49,252 nucleotides of DNA from Oxalobacteraceae bacterium (GCA_021298975.1 JAJTGC010000005.1:67340-116591), one strand, 5' to 3'; counted from the stretch's first letter, positions 33,455 to 42,880 are shown. Made by a program: numbers and translations. Notes: generated from the letters alone by a model not told the origin.

Positions 33455-34968
33455 TGATGAAAAAAACAGCCGATCGTTTATTGCTGGTGCTGGCGCTCCT
33501 GCCCGCCATCGTCGCATCGGAAGAGACAGCGCCGATCGAGATCACCTCGACAGTCACGCATTCGATGTTCAGCGTCGCAGGCGGCAAAGACATGGACGCG
33601 CTGAAGTGTACGAAACCACAACGAAGAAAATCGCCAGAGCCTCGGCCCGCACCTTCGCAAGGCGATAATCAAAAACAAGATCCGGTACCCGCAGGCAGCG
33701 AAGAGGAAATCATTGCGCTGAGTGAAGAAGAGGAAGCGGCCATGCTCAAGAAAGCATTCGCGCCGCCCAGTCCGGAAGAACTGCGTCGTAACCTGCCGAA
33801 ATCAGAGTGGATAAAAAAATTCCATGCCACGTTGCTGGGTGCGTCGCGCCAGCGTATCGCGCGTGTCGGTATGTGGGGCGGCAGCCACATGGCAGCCGAA
33901 TTTTTTACCGCTGAATTTCGACAAGCACTCCAGGACCGCTATGGGGTGGGCGGCCCCGGCCATATCAATCTTTTGTATGGTCGTCCGGGATTGAACCTGC
34001 CGGTCAGTGCTTTTTGTCGAACCGGTGAATGGCACGAGGCGCTGCCGCCCAGAACGGTCAGCTCACCCCACATCGTCTCGGGTTTGGGTTTGTATGCCAT
34101 GACAGCCAATACACCGCAGGCTGCCCTTGAAATTGATCTGCGATCCACGCATGCGAAATATCGGGCCCATCATGCAGCGCTGCATTTCCTGCGGCAGCCC
34201 GGAGGCGGCAGCTTTGACTTGATCGTCGACGGTGAAAATATCGGCACGCTGGATACCGAGGGTCAGCGTGCGATCGGGGTGGTAGAGATCAGTGCCGCAA
34301 TGCCGCTGTCCCGTATCGAGTTGCGTGTGAGCCAGGCAAAGCGCGTGACGTTGCTCGGTCTCTTCGCTGAAGATCATCAGGGTGTGGTGCTCGATAATTT
34401 TGGCATTGCGGGTGCTGCCGGCAATTACTGGCGCGGTGTCGACCCCGAGCTTTTCAAAGCAGTAGCCACCGAGCGGCCTTATGAGGCGGTCGTACTCGCT
34501 TACGGTACCAATGATGTCACCGGCAAAACCTGGAATCCCGAGCGTTATCGCCAGGATTATCGTCAGACGCTGATTGCCATGCGGGCGGCATTGCCACAGG
34601 CCGCCTGCATTCTGGTAACGCCGGGGGATAGGGTGACCCGGTTTTACGTCAAAAAAATCGTCAAGGTCAAGATTGGCAAACGCAAAACCGTCAACAAAAC
34701 GCAGGTAACCACGCATTACGATCTGCTGACTTTCCCGCAGCGACACGCACAGGCTGCCGCGATTCAGCGTGAATTGGGAGACGAGTATCAATGCATGGTC
34801 TGGGACATGTCGATCGTCATGCGTGAGATGGGCGGCGCGTATGCCTTGATGAAGCGCTCCCCACCGTGGATGGCCAATGACCTGATACACCTCACCCCTG
34901 CGGGCTATCGTGAAATGGCAAAGCGCTTCGTGGGGTGGCTGGAGCTCTCCAGCGGCAAGGGTCCGTAG
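33454..34968 (+). CDS. Exported SGNH protein with GGSH variant, second MBOAT partner
   Basis: A 504-residue protein whose ATG overlaps the preceding stop (TAATG). Signal peptide about residues 1-22, then a long acidic/Pro-rich linker with a Glu run. Block I reads MWGGSHMAAE, so the usual Asp of GDS is Gly while Ser (near residue 144) is kept; block III is AYGTNDVTG and the catalytic pair is in NDLIHLTPAG. It shares overall design with the protein at 24107-25654, including a basic insertion before the last block (KKIVKVKIGKRKTVNK). It is the last gene of the plus-strand arm. Confidence 0.83.
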   Translation: MMKKTADRLLLVLALLPAIVASEETAPIEITSTVTHSMFSVAGGKDMDALKCTKPQRRKSPEPRPAPSQGDNQKQDPVPAGSEEEIIALSEEEEAAMLKKAFAPPSPEELRRNLPKSEWIKKFHATLLGASRQRIARVGMWGGSHMAAEFFTAEFRQALQDRYGVGGPGHINLLYGRPGLNLPVSAFCRTGEWHEALPPRTVSSPHIVSGLGLYAMTANTPQAALEIDLRSTHAKYRAHHAALHFLRQPGGGSFDLIVDGENIGTLDTEGQRAIGVVEISAAMPLSRIELRVSQAKRVTLLGLFAEDHQGVVLDNFGIAGAAGNYWRGVDPELFKAVATERPYEAVVLAYGTNDVTGKTWNPERYRQDYRQTLIAMRAALPQAACILVTPGDRVTRFYVKKIVKVKIGKRKTVNKTQVTTHYDLLTFPQRHAQAAAIQRELGDEYQCMVWDMSIVMREMGGAYALMKRSPPWMANDLIHLTPAGYREMAKRFVGWLELSSGKGP

Positions 34969-35098
34969 CGCATACGAAAGTCCTGTGGGCCAGCGGCCAT
35001 GTATGATCCAGTGGTTCGGGTCGCAAAGCCTGCCCGTGAACCAGACCGTCGTGATCTGAGGTGATTAATTGCGCATCAATCAGCCAGGTATCTTTCGT

Positions 35099-36007
35099 AT
35101 GAAATTATGGTCCCTACGTCGTCTCGCCGGACTTTCTTTCTTCCTCTTGTTCATGTGCCAGCAATCCGGATCCGCAGCGCCCCTGTCCGACAAGCTCACC
35201 GAGAAGTCCTTTGTGACATCCGATCGGGTACGTCTTACCTATGTCACCGGTGGGTCGGGTGATATTGATCTTGTTTTCATTCCGGGGTGGCTGATGCCTG
35301 CCCAGATCTTTCAGCCACAACTGGAATATTTTTCGAAAAACTACCGGGTGCATTCGCTCAACCCCAGATCGCAGGGCACATCCGATATTTACCGCGGTCC
35401 ACGTTTGGCAGAGCTGCGCGCACGCGATATCAGGGAATTCATCGCCCACCTCAAATCCAAGCGATTTGTTTTGCTGGGCTGGTCGCTGGGCGTGATGGAA
35501 TCACTGGATTACCTCACGCGCTACGGGCAAGGTGGCCTGATGGCTCTGGTGCTGATTGATAACTCGATTGGTGAGGGGGATCCGCCCAAGGCTCGCCGCA
35601 ACGCCCGTGCAAAAATGCCGGAAGCGCAATTTACGAAGTACATCAAGGAGTTTGCGCGCGCGATATTCAAAAGCACACCGGATGCGGACTTTATTGAAGT
35701 GGTGGAGAAATCCGGGCTGCGGCTGGCAAAAAACCCATCCGATGCTTTCGATGTCCTGACCAAGCCCTATGATCGCCAATACTATCGCGATGCTGTCTAC
35801 GCCACGAATCGACCGGTTTGGTATGCGATCACGCCGCGCTACATCGAGCAATCGCAGCTGTTTTTGAACAAGCATCCAATGGGGCAGACGAAAATCTACA
35901 GCGAAGCGGGACATGCCTTGTTTGTCGATGAGGCGGATGAATTCAACCGCGATCTGGAAGTCTTTCTTCTGACCAGCGAGGAAGCTGAAAAAATCAGCGA
36001 AGACTGA
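35099..36007 (+). CDS. Exported alpha/beta hydrolase
   Basis: A 302-residue protein started at the ATG at 35099, which gives a good signal peptide (RRLAGLSFFLLFMCQQSGSAA); an in-frame TTG 30 bases earlier is the alternative. The fold elements are in order: oxyanion strand VFIPGW, nucleophile elbow LLGWSLGVME (Ser), the later strand with the candidate acid, and His in SEAGHALFVDE. Substrates of this broad family are esters, lactones and thioesters. It lies 130 bases after the SGNH genes on the same strand, so it may belong to the same function, but it has its own spacing and perhaps its own promoter. Confidence 0.82.
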   Translation: MKLWSLRRLAGLSFFLLFMCQQSGSAAPLSDKLTEKSFVTSDRVRLTYVTGGSGDIDLVFIPGWLMPAQIFQPQLEYFSKNYRVHSLNPRSQGTSDIYRGPRLAELRARDIREFIAHLKSKRFVLLGWSLGVMESLDYLTRYGQGGLMALVLIDNSIGEGDPPKARRNARAKMPEAQFTKYIKEFARAIFKSTPDADFIEVVEKSGLRLAKNPSDAFDVLTKPYDRQYYRDAVYATNRPVWYAITPRYIEQSQLFLNKHPMGQTKIYSEAGHALFVDEADEFNRDLEVFLLTSEEAEKISED

Positions 36008-36232
36008 GGTATCTCCTGCTGGCAAGCCTGTATTGCCAGATCTGCATCTCGCTCCGCCCAGTTTTATTGTTTTTGTAATGTCGCATGCGCAGAGTACGCG
36101 CCGTATTTAATGACGCGCATTTTTCCGAAGCTCTCCCCTTGCTTGACGCCCTGAACTGCCGTAATTTCGCAGTGGCGACCAAGCGAACCAACAAAATTGG
36201 CAAGTCGTGCCATCGGCTGGAGGAGACGCATA

Positions 36233-38434
36233 ATGAAAAAAATAACTTTCTTTTGGCTTTGTGTGCTTGCCCTTGGCTACCAGCCGAATGCACTGGCCTT
36301 CAGCGACCTTGAAGCATATGTGGTCAGTGATGACACACCCGTCATCTTCAGCGAGAAGGTGAATCTCCGTGTGCTGGAGGATGCGAGTGGCTTGCTAGAC
36401 CTATCCCAGATCGTCGCGTCATCAGCTTCGTTCAGGCTACCTGCGGATATGCAGCAGATCAAATCGGGCCGGCGCTATTGGGTCGCACAGAAAATCACAA
36501 GCCGTCTGTCAGAAACGCTCGTTCTGCGCATTGATCCTTCGGGCTGGGAATCCATTCACAGTTACGTACTGCGAGCCGATGGCCGCGTCGAGTCATTGAA
36601 AACTTCAGGTGTTTTTTATGCCGGTCATAACCGGCTGATCGAAGTCAATCCATTTGCGGCAGGATCGAGAAAGGTTGAGAGCCAATTCACGCGCCTTTCG
36701 CTGCATGCAGGTGAAGAAATACTGATCCTGACGCAATTGCAGGCCAATAGCAATCTCCCACCAAGAAGCTTCAGCCTGACTTTTTATGATGAACTAAAAT
36801 TTTCCGAAGCGCGACGTTTTGGTCTTTATCTTGAGGGTGCATTGCTGGGTATCCTGTTTGCACTCGCTGTATTCGGATCATTTTCTGCAGCCAACAACAA
36901 GGATGGCGCAAGCCTGGCCTACAGTATCTGGATTGTGGTGGCTTTTTGTCAGATCTTGAGTAATGGCATGCCAGAGGGGCCAAGGTTGTCCGAGTTTGTG
37001 TTTGATGTCGAGGGCCTGACGTATGGACACCAGAGTGCGTACTGGCCTTTGTTTGTCAGCTTCGGCTATTTGCAAGCGATCTGTTACGCATTTTTTGCGT
37101 CATCATTCCTCAATGTCCGCGAACATTTCCCGGTACTTCACAAAGCGGTTTACCTGTATGTCGCCCTCTACGTCGGGCATTATATTTTTACGTCGTTTGT
37201 GCCCCATGAGTTATCTGTAAAAATTCTCTGGCTGCCGCTGGGCGCGATTACCTTGCTGCTGCTGATTTCTTTTTACACCGTTGCATTCATTCGTTATCGC
37301 GAGGGTCTCAAGATTGCAAAATTTTTTATATATGCAATCGTGCCTTATCTGACATTTCGTTCGATTTTCATTCTGGGACTGGCCGGTGTGCCTTCACCTT
37401 TTTCATTGCTCGAGCCGTCGGGTTTCGGACTGCTGATGCAGAATTCCAATACAGCGCAGGCGATCGGCTTGTGCTGTGAGGCGCTGATCATGGCGCTGGC
37501 TGTGGTCAGTCGCACGCGCTGGTTACAGGAGCAGCTTGCAGTCAATTTGAAGGCGCAACAGGAATTGGTCGAGGGACAGAATCGCATGCTCGAAGTGACG
37601 GTTGCCGAGCGCACCGCCGAGCTCGCTTCCCAGCACAAGGCGCTGGATGAGGCGCACCAGATGCTGGTGGGCTCGGTAAATTATGCGAGCCGTCTTCAGA
37701 GAGGACAATTGCCGCGTGCCTTGCGACTTGAGGGCAGGTTTGCTTCTTTCGATGTCATTTGGGAGCCGCGAGACACCATCGGGGGTGATTTGTGGTGGGT
37801 CTCTTCATCAAGGCATGAAGGTCCTTTCGTACTGGCCGTGGCTGATTGCACGGGCCATGGCGTGCCAGGTGCGATGCTGTCGCTCTTGGTGAGCAATTCG
37901 CTCGAGCGTATTTATGCGACCGATACGGATCATGATCCGGTCGCTGCCTTGCAATTACTCGATCACTATGTTCGGACTGGACTGAATCAGGATCGTCCAG
38001 ACAGCGAAAGTGATGATGGTTGTGATGCCGCGATTCTGCGTATCGATACCGAACAGCGACGGCTGGCGTTTGCAGGCGCAAAGCTGGAATTGTGGCAGCT
38101 GAAAAAATCCGGTGATGTGCTGCGGCATCCGGCGGCTCGCATCAGTCTGGGTTATTCGCAACGCTTGACTGAAGATGATCGACCCGAAGTTCAAGTCATT
38201 GCTTACGACGAGGATGACACTTTCGTAATCGTCACTGATGGGTTCACCGATCAGATTGGCGGACCCGATGATCGGCGGGTCAGTTACGGTTATCGCCGTC
38301 TGCAATCGGTACTCATGAACCATGCAAATGCCTCTGTGAGCGAAATTTCAAGGGCAATGAAAGCCGACTTCGATGCATGGCAGGGCAGCAATCTGCGCCG
38401 TGATGATGTGACCGCCGTTGTATTTCGTTTGTGA
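36233..38434 (+). CDS. 7TMR-DISM membrane receptor with cytoplasmic SpoIIE/PP2C phosphatase
   Basis: A 733-residue signalling protein, started at ATG 36233 with GGAGGAG upstream. A signal peptide (1-22) and a periplasmic domain of about 170 residues are followed by seven membrane helices (about 210-410), a coiled coil (residues 430-480) and a PP2C/SpoIIE phosphatase (490-733). The phosphatase keeps its metal acids: RDTIGGDLWW, ADCTGHGVPGAMLS, DDGCDAAIL, VTDGFTDQIGG and RRDDVTAVVF. It should read a periplasmic ligand and dephosphorylate a serine on a partner, typically an anti-sigma-factor antagonist. No STAS or anti-sigma gene is near. Confidence 0.9.
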   Translation: MKKITFFWLCVLALGYQPNALAFSDLEAYVVSDDTPVIFSEKVNLRVLEDASGLLDLSQIVASSASFRLPADMQQIKSGRRYWVAQKITSRLSETLVLRIDPSGWESIHSYVLRADGRVESLKTSGVFYAGHNRLIEVNPFAAGSRKVESQFTRLSLHAGEEILILTQLQANSNLPPRSFSLTFYDELKFSEARRFGLYLEGALLGILFALAVFGSFSAANNKDGASLAYSIWIVVAFCQILSNGMPEGPRLSEFVFDVEGLTYGHQSAYWPLFVSFGYLQAICYAFFASSFLNVREHFPVLHKAVYLYVALYVGHYIFTSFVPHELSVKILWLPLGAITLLLLISFYTVAFIRYREGLKIAKFFIYAIVPYLTFRSIFILGLAGVPSPFSLLEPSGFGLLMQNSNTAQAIGLCCEALIMALAVVSRTRWLQEQLAVNLKAQQELVEGQNRMLEVTVAERTAELASQHKALDEAHQMLVGSVNYASRLQRGQLPRALRLEGRFASFDVIWEPRDTIGGDLWWVSSSRHEGPFVLAVADCTGHGVPGAMLSLLVSNSLERIYATDTDHDPVAALQLLDHYVRTGLNQDRPDSESDDGCDAAILRIDTEQRRLAFAGAKLELWQLKKSGDVLRHPAARISLGYSQRLTEDDRPEVQVIAYDEDDTFVIVTDGFTDQIGGPDDRRVSYGYRRLQSVLMNHANASVSEISRAMKADFDAWQGSNLRRDDVTAVVFRL

Positions 38435-38435
38435 T

Positions 38436-39677
38436 TCAGACGGGGCGAGCGCGACGCCATCCGCTGATGCGCCAGTAAAGCCAGCCCGCGATCGAAAGAT
38501 TGAGCAGATTCCAGGCTACGCCATTGATGAATGCTGCTTGATATGAGCCGGTCAAGTCGAACACTTTGCCCGACATCCATCCGCCCAGTGCCATGCCAAA
38601 CAGCGTTGCGGTGATGACGGAGCCGACGCGTGCGCCAGCCTCCGCCGGCGGAAAATATTCGCGCACGATGATCGCGTAGGATGGCACGATCCCCCCTTGA
38701 AACAGGCCGAACATGATGGAGATCACATACAGTGACATCAGGCCATCGAAGGGTATGAACAAGAGCAGCGCAATACCTTGCAAGGTTGAGCCGAGCAGCA
38801 GTGTGCGTATGCCCCCGATACGATCGCAGATCAGTCCGGAGACCAGCCGACTGGCGATACCGAAGCCCAGCATGAGCGAGAGCATTTGCGCACCGCGTGC
38901 CGCACCGAAACCCAGATCACTGCAATAGGCAACGATATGTACCTGCGGCATGGACATGGCCACGCAGCAGGCCATGCCTGCAATGCAGAGCAAGACCTGC
39001 GCCTGTGTCAGGCTCAGACCAAACGGTCGGTCTGAGGTAAAGGCAGAGATCGGATTTTCCGGCGCTGCCTCTGCCATGGGTGGACGAACTTTCATGCGCA
39101 GTGCGAGCAGCATGATGCCCACGCCACAAAAGCCGCCCAGCGCGAGATAGCTGGTGCGCCAGCCAACATGGTCTATGCCCCACTGCATGACAACAGGCCA
39201 TACGGTTCCTGCGACGTAGTTGCCACTGGCGCAAATCGCGACGGCGATGCCACGTCGTTTTTTCCACCACAGCGCCGTATCCGCCAGCAGCGGAACGAAC
39301 ATGGCCGAGCAACCCACAAGGCCGAGCAGCGCGTGGGCGAGCGTCAGACTCACCAACCCAGGCGACTGACTGGCCCAGAGAAAACCCGCCAGATTGCCCA
39401 GACCGCCAATGATCAGCACGCGGTAAACGCCGAAGCGGTCCGCCAGTCGCCCCATGACCAGACTGCCGATGCCGAAGGCGATCATCAGCGCGGTATAGGG
39501 CAGTGATGCACCGGCGCGATCACTGCCGAACTCCGCCTGTGCGACGGGCAGAATCACGACCACGACATACATGGCCGCGCTGCCAAGGGTCACCAGAACC
39601 AGGGTGGTGAGCAGACGCCAGAACGCGTAGCGCGAGTCGATCAGATCAGGGCTGACAGGGAGGGTGGAACTGGACAT
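38436..39677 (-). CDS. MFS transporter
   Basis: A 413-residue, twelve-helix carrier, started at the second of two in-frame ATGs (39677; the first is at 39695), neither with a clear binding site. The MFS motif A is present as GRLADRFGVYR between helices 2 and 3, with a related loop CDRIGGIRTL in the second half. The nearest group by look is the monocarboxylate/oxalate-formate type, but the substrate is not visible. It is convergent with the phosphatase gene, with one base between the stops. Confidence 0.85.
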   Translation of the reverse strand: MSSSTLPVSPDLIDSRYAFWRLLTTLVLVTLGSAAMYVVVVILPVAQAEFGSDRAGASLPYTALMIAFGIGSLVMGRLADRFGVYRVLIIGGLGNLAGFLWASQSPGLVSLTLAHALLGLVGCSAMFVPLLADTALWWKKRRGIAVAICASGNYVAGTVWPVVMQWGIDHVGWRTSYLALGGFCGVGIMLLALRMKVRPPMAEAAPENPISAFTSDRPFGLSLTQAQVLLCIAGMACCVAMSMPQVHIVAYCSDLGFGAARGAQMLSLMLGFGIASRLVSGLICDRIGGIRTLLLGSTLQGIALLLFIPFDGLMSLYVISIMFGLFQGGIVPSYAIIVREYFPPAEAGARVGSVITATLFGMALGGWMSGKVFDLTGSYQAAFINGVAWNLLNLSIAGWLYWRISGWRRARPV

Positions 39678-39844
39678 GGGTCGGCAGGTTAGCATGCGTT
39701 TTGGGGGAGCCCTCGGGAAAGCTCGCCTGCTGTCGACAAGTAGGCGTACGATCGCAGTTCGCAGAGACCCGCAGCGCTGGCCTGAAAGGCTGGCGCTGAT
39801 GTGCGTTGAAGTGGCAGATCAATGATGTTATCGAAAAGAGAATA

Positions 39845-40411
39845 ATGACAATTCAATCTGCGCTCATCGACAAAGCAAAAGCTTTCCGAGCCGGGAAGTC
39901 AGCGCTCACCAAGCCTCAGGCGGAAGTCGGTGCGGCCTGTGTCGCCAACGCCGAAGATCTCGTTCGTGTTCTGTCGGAAGAGGCGGGCGAAACGGATACC
40001 TTGCTGCTCGCCAGCGCCGTATTGCATGACATTCTTCACACCACGGAGACCCATGAGGCGGAGCTGGCCAGCGTCTTTGGCAGCGAGATCGCTTTCATTG
40101 TCGCTGAGGTCACGGACCATCCCCGGTTTTCGCCAGTGACACGCAAGGCCTTGCGCATGCGGTCCGCACCGCATTTATCTCGCAAGGCCAGGCTGATCAA
40201 GCTCGCCGAGGTGATCGAAAGCATTCGGATGCTCGCCAGCCCCATGTCACCCAAGGCTTGGTCCGATCAGCACAAGCTCGAATACTTCGATTGGGCAGAG
40301 CGTCTCGTGCTGGCCATGGGCAAGACCAGTCCCACGCTGCAGGCGGTATTTTCCGCCGAAATCGAAGGCGCCCGGCTCAAGGTCGGATCGCACATGGCAG
40401 GGGCGAATTAA
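39845..40411 (+). CDS. MESH1/SpoT-like HD-domain protein with degenerate active site
   Basis: A 188-residue protein with the length and order of small alarmone hydrolases (MESH1-like). It keeps the HD pair at His61-Asp62 (SAVLHDILHTT) and the helical blocks FGSEIAFIVAEVTD and RKARLIKLAE. Other positions known in MESH1 are changed: metal ligand His35 is Asn35, the catalytic Glu65-Asp66 are His-Thr and metal ligand Asp122 is Glu122. Hydrolysis of (p)ppGpp (or NADPH) is therefore doubtful. It could be a binding protein, an inhibitor or an enzyme with a new substrate. It is a single gene with its stop 17 bases from the convergent CapA-like gene. Confidence 0.75.
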   Translation: MTIQSALIDKAKAFRAGKSALTKPQAEVGAACVANAEDLVRVLSEEAGETDTLLLASAVLHDILHTTETHEAELASVFGSEIAFIVAEVTDHPRFSPVTRKALRMRSAPHLSRKARLIKLAEVIESIRMLASPMSPKAWSDQHKLEYFDWAERLVLAMGKTSPTLQAVFSAEIEGARLKVGSHMAGAN

Positions 40412-40428
40412 GCGATTCATCCAGGCCA

Positions 40429-41601
40429 TCAATCCCGCGGCGCTTGTGCACCGAAACGCGTCGATCTGAACCACTTTTCAAACACATCCACCTGATCTTT
40501 GTAGCCGTTGAAATTGAGCGCATGAAAATCTGGTAGGGTCTTCATTGCCTGGGTATTAAGCCAGTTCACCAGATGAATCGAGCGACCAGTCGGGTCGATC
40601 TTTGGCAGGCGCTCCGGTGTGAAGGTCACCGGTACGATGCGTACGGATTTGAATTTTCCGCTGGCATCAAACATCATCTCGGGGAAAGTCGAGACATTCG
40701 CCAGATTCTGCGCACTCAAGCCACCCGCGCCCACAAAATTACCAATGGAGTGCAGGACCGGAACGCCATTGATGCATTCTGCTGCACGTACCAGATGCGG
40801 GCCATGAGCGATCAGTGCGCCTGCGCCGGCCTTGATCATTGCAGCAGCAAATTTTCTCGCGTTGCCGCGCTGCTCGCCGAGAAAAACTTCATCCTCATTG
40901 GTGATCATGGCATAGGCATCGCCTTCGCCGCCGAGTTGATAAAAAAGGATTACCAGATCGCTCTTGGCGCGAACTTCAGCGACCAGCTTGGCGCTACCCT
41001 CGATGTCCAGCACATTGTTATACATCGGGTAATGCGCCAGCGCGATCACGCCGACCTTGATACCTTTGACTGATCGAATGACGTAACTCCCCTTGAGGCC
41101 CGTGTGCTCGATACCTGCGGCCGTCAAATGCCGTTGCGTATCGGCGAAACCCGTTGGGCCATAGTCCTGTGCATGATTATTTGCAATCGACAAAATATGA
41201 AAATTCGCTTTTTTCAGAAGTTGAGCGGTGTCGACCGGATAGTGAAAAGCGTAGGAACGACCTGGTACATAGGGCTTGCGTGGCGTGTTGGCATCCGTAA
41301 TCGGCCCTTCCAAGTTACCCAAGACCAGATCAGCTTTGCTCAGCAAAGGCATGAATTCTGTGAAGGCGTTGCGATTGATTTGGGAATTTTCCGAGAAGAC
41401 GAGATCTCCCGTTGCCGCCAGACGGATGTCAGTTGCTGCCGGATCGATCGCTGTGCTCGAGCAGTTCACGAATTTTGGCAAACTGTCTTCCGTCAGAGTC
41501 TCTGCTTGTACGGCGGGCATCAAGCCTGCACTTAGCATCATCAGAGCAGTAAGCAGCGTGTTTTTGAAAGAATGGGTTCGGTGGTGTGCAGGTGTGTTCA
41601 T
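40429..41601 (-). CDS. CapA-family protein, exported metallophosphatase-like
   Basis: A 390-residue exported protein with a signal peptide ending near VQAE (about residue 33). I start it at ATG 41601; an upstream TTG is the alternative. CapA family blocks are present: LAATGDLVFSE, LVLGNLEGPI, ILSIANNHAQDYGPTG, IALAHYP and IAHGPHLVRAAE, which form a calcineurin-like metal site. CapA-type proteins take part in poly-gamma-glutamate capsule synthesis, but most homologues lie outside such loci and have no proven role. No capB or capC is nearby. It is followed upstream on the same strand by an NlpC/P60 peptidase gene 39 bases away. Confidence 0.87.
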   Translation of the reverse strand: MNTPAHHRTHSFKNTLLTALMMLSAGLMPAVQAETLTEDSLPKFVNCSSTAIDPAATDIRLAATGDLVFSENSQINRNAFTEFMPLLSKADLVLGNLEGPITDANTPRKPYVPGRSYAFHYPVDTAQLLKKANFHILSIANNHAQDYGPTGFADTQRHLTAAGIEHTGLKGSYVIRSVKGIKVGVIALAHYPMYNNVLDIEGSAKLVAEVRAKSDLVILFYQLGGEGDAYAMITNEDEVFLGEQRGNARKFAAAMIKAGAGALIAHGPHLVRAAECINGVPVLHSIGNFVGAGGLSAQNLANVSTFPEMMFDASGKFKSVRIVPVTFTPERLPKIDPTGRSIHLVNWLNTQAMKTLPDFHALNFNGYKDQVDVFEKWFRSTRFGAQAPRD

Positions 41602-41640
41602 GAGATCGATAGGCAAGTAGGAGAAAACATTCCGAAGGTA

Positions 41641-42228
41641 TCACTCTACCGGTATACGCACCGCATAAGTGAATCGATGGCGATAATAGGCACTGTCCAT
41701 GCGGCTCACGGTGACACGCGTACCCGGCATGGGTGAATGAATGAATTGCGCATCGTTGATGTAAATACCGACGTGCGTGAACCTGCCACCACGTGTATTG
41801 AAAAATACCAGATCGCCGGGGGCGAGTTCGTCACGGCTGACGCGCAATCCCAGGCGTGACATGTCGATGGGCATACGGGGTAGCCTGATATTGAGTGCAT
41901 GCCGAAAAATGAATTGCACAAAACCGCTGCAATCAAAGCCGGTCAGGGGTGAGGTACCACCCCATCGATAAGGCGTCCCCACATACTTGCTGGCTGCGGA
42001 TACGATGCTCATGCTGCGAGATGGCGACTCGTTCAGCGTCTCTGCCGGCAGGACAGTCATGGTGTCGGTCGCAACAGGCGACTGAGACATAGTTGATTCT
42101 GGCGTCTCCACGGGAAGATCGGACGCTGCCCGTGTGGCGGGTGTGTCGATAGGACCGGCCCACGCAAGGCTCAGTGCCGTCATGAAACCGCCGGCGAGCA
42201 GATAGCAAATTTTCAGCGTTAATGACAT
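41641..42228 (-). CDS. NlpC/P60 (C40) peptidoglycan peptidase
   Basis: A 195-residue exported peptidase. A signal peptide (about 1-24) precedes a Thr/Ser/Pro-rich linker, then the NlpC/P60 domain: catalytic Cys100 in GFDCSGFVQFIF, His152 in RFTHVGIYI and the third polar residue His164 in QFIHSP. The domain cuts the gamma-D-Glu to diaminopimelate bond in stem peptides, as Spr (MepS) does. It is upstream of the CapA-like gene by 39 bases on the same strand and may share its transcript. Confidence 0.9.
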   Translation of the reverse strand: MSLTLKICYLLAGGFMTALSLAWAGPIDTPATRAASDLPVETPESTMSQSPVATDTMTVLPAETLNESPSRSMSIVSAASKYVGTPYRWGGTSPLTGFDCSGFVQFIFRHALNIRLPRMPIDMSRLGLRVSRDELAPGDLVFFNTRGGRFTHVGIYINDAQFIHSPMPGTRVTVSRMDSAYYRHRFTYAVRIPVE

Positions 42229-42397
42229 TGGGGTAAGCGAAAAAATAAAAACGCCGTCGATGGTAGCGCGGAGAGTCGCTGGAAAAATCCATGTTTACTC
42301 ACGACCCAGCGTCGTTGTGCGACGCAGACCGTCAACAAATCAAGGATTTGGCGTAAATTTTTAGCCATAAAAATTTCCGGTGTTATTTGATCGGTGC

Positions 42398-42880
42398 TTA
42401 CTTCAGCGGCCAGCGCTGGAAGGCGGCACCGCCTTTGGCTTCGTAATCTTTTCTGATATTTTGCGGTATGACTTTGGGAATCACCGGGACGTAGGCATAT
42501 TGCTCTCCCTGAACAAGAAAACCTTCTCCCCAGGCGCCACACAACACAGTTTCTTCGATGAGGTAAGCGCGTCGGCTTGCATGGGTATCTCGCAACTCGG
42601 CAAGCACCAGATCGCGCCGGCGGTGGGCTTCATCCAGTGTGACGCTATCCTTTTTGTCGCTGTACTCTTTGACGAACAGCCCGGAAAAAATAGTTTCTGC
42701 CGTCTGGTACCTGCGCTGATTGTTTGGCTCCTCGGCAGCGGTTTCGGCAAGCACCGAGAAGATGGCTGCGCAACGTACCGACTGCGTGGCGATTCTGGAT
42801 TCCTGCGCATGAATGCCGTTGAAAAAACCGGCCAGGCAGAGCCCCGCCATCGTCCCGAATGCAATACTCATCCTGTTCAT
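42398..42880 (-). CDS. Secreted protein of unknown function
   Basis: A 160-residue protein with a signal peptide (about 1-25, cleavage near IHAQE). The mature part has two cysteines (VRCAAIF and VLCGAWG), suggesting a disulphide, and a helical, charged middle (DEAHRRRDLVLAELRD). It resembles small, mostly helical periplasmic proteins of unknown role; I do not recognise a named family. It is separated from the next genes on both sides by 170 to 185 bases and probably makes its own transcript. Confidence 0.7.
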   Translation of the reverse strand: MNRMSIAFGTMAGLCLAGFFNGIHAQESRIATQSVRCAAIFSVLAETAAEEPNNQRRYQTAETIFSGLFVKEYSDKKDSVTLDEAHRRRDLVLAELRDTHASRRAYLIEETVLCGAWGEGFLVQGEQYAYVPVIPKVIPQNIRKDYEAKGGAAFQRWPLK

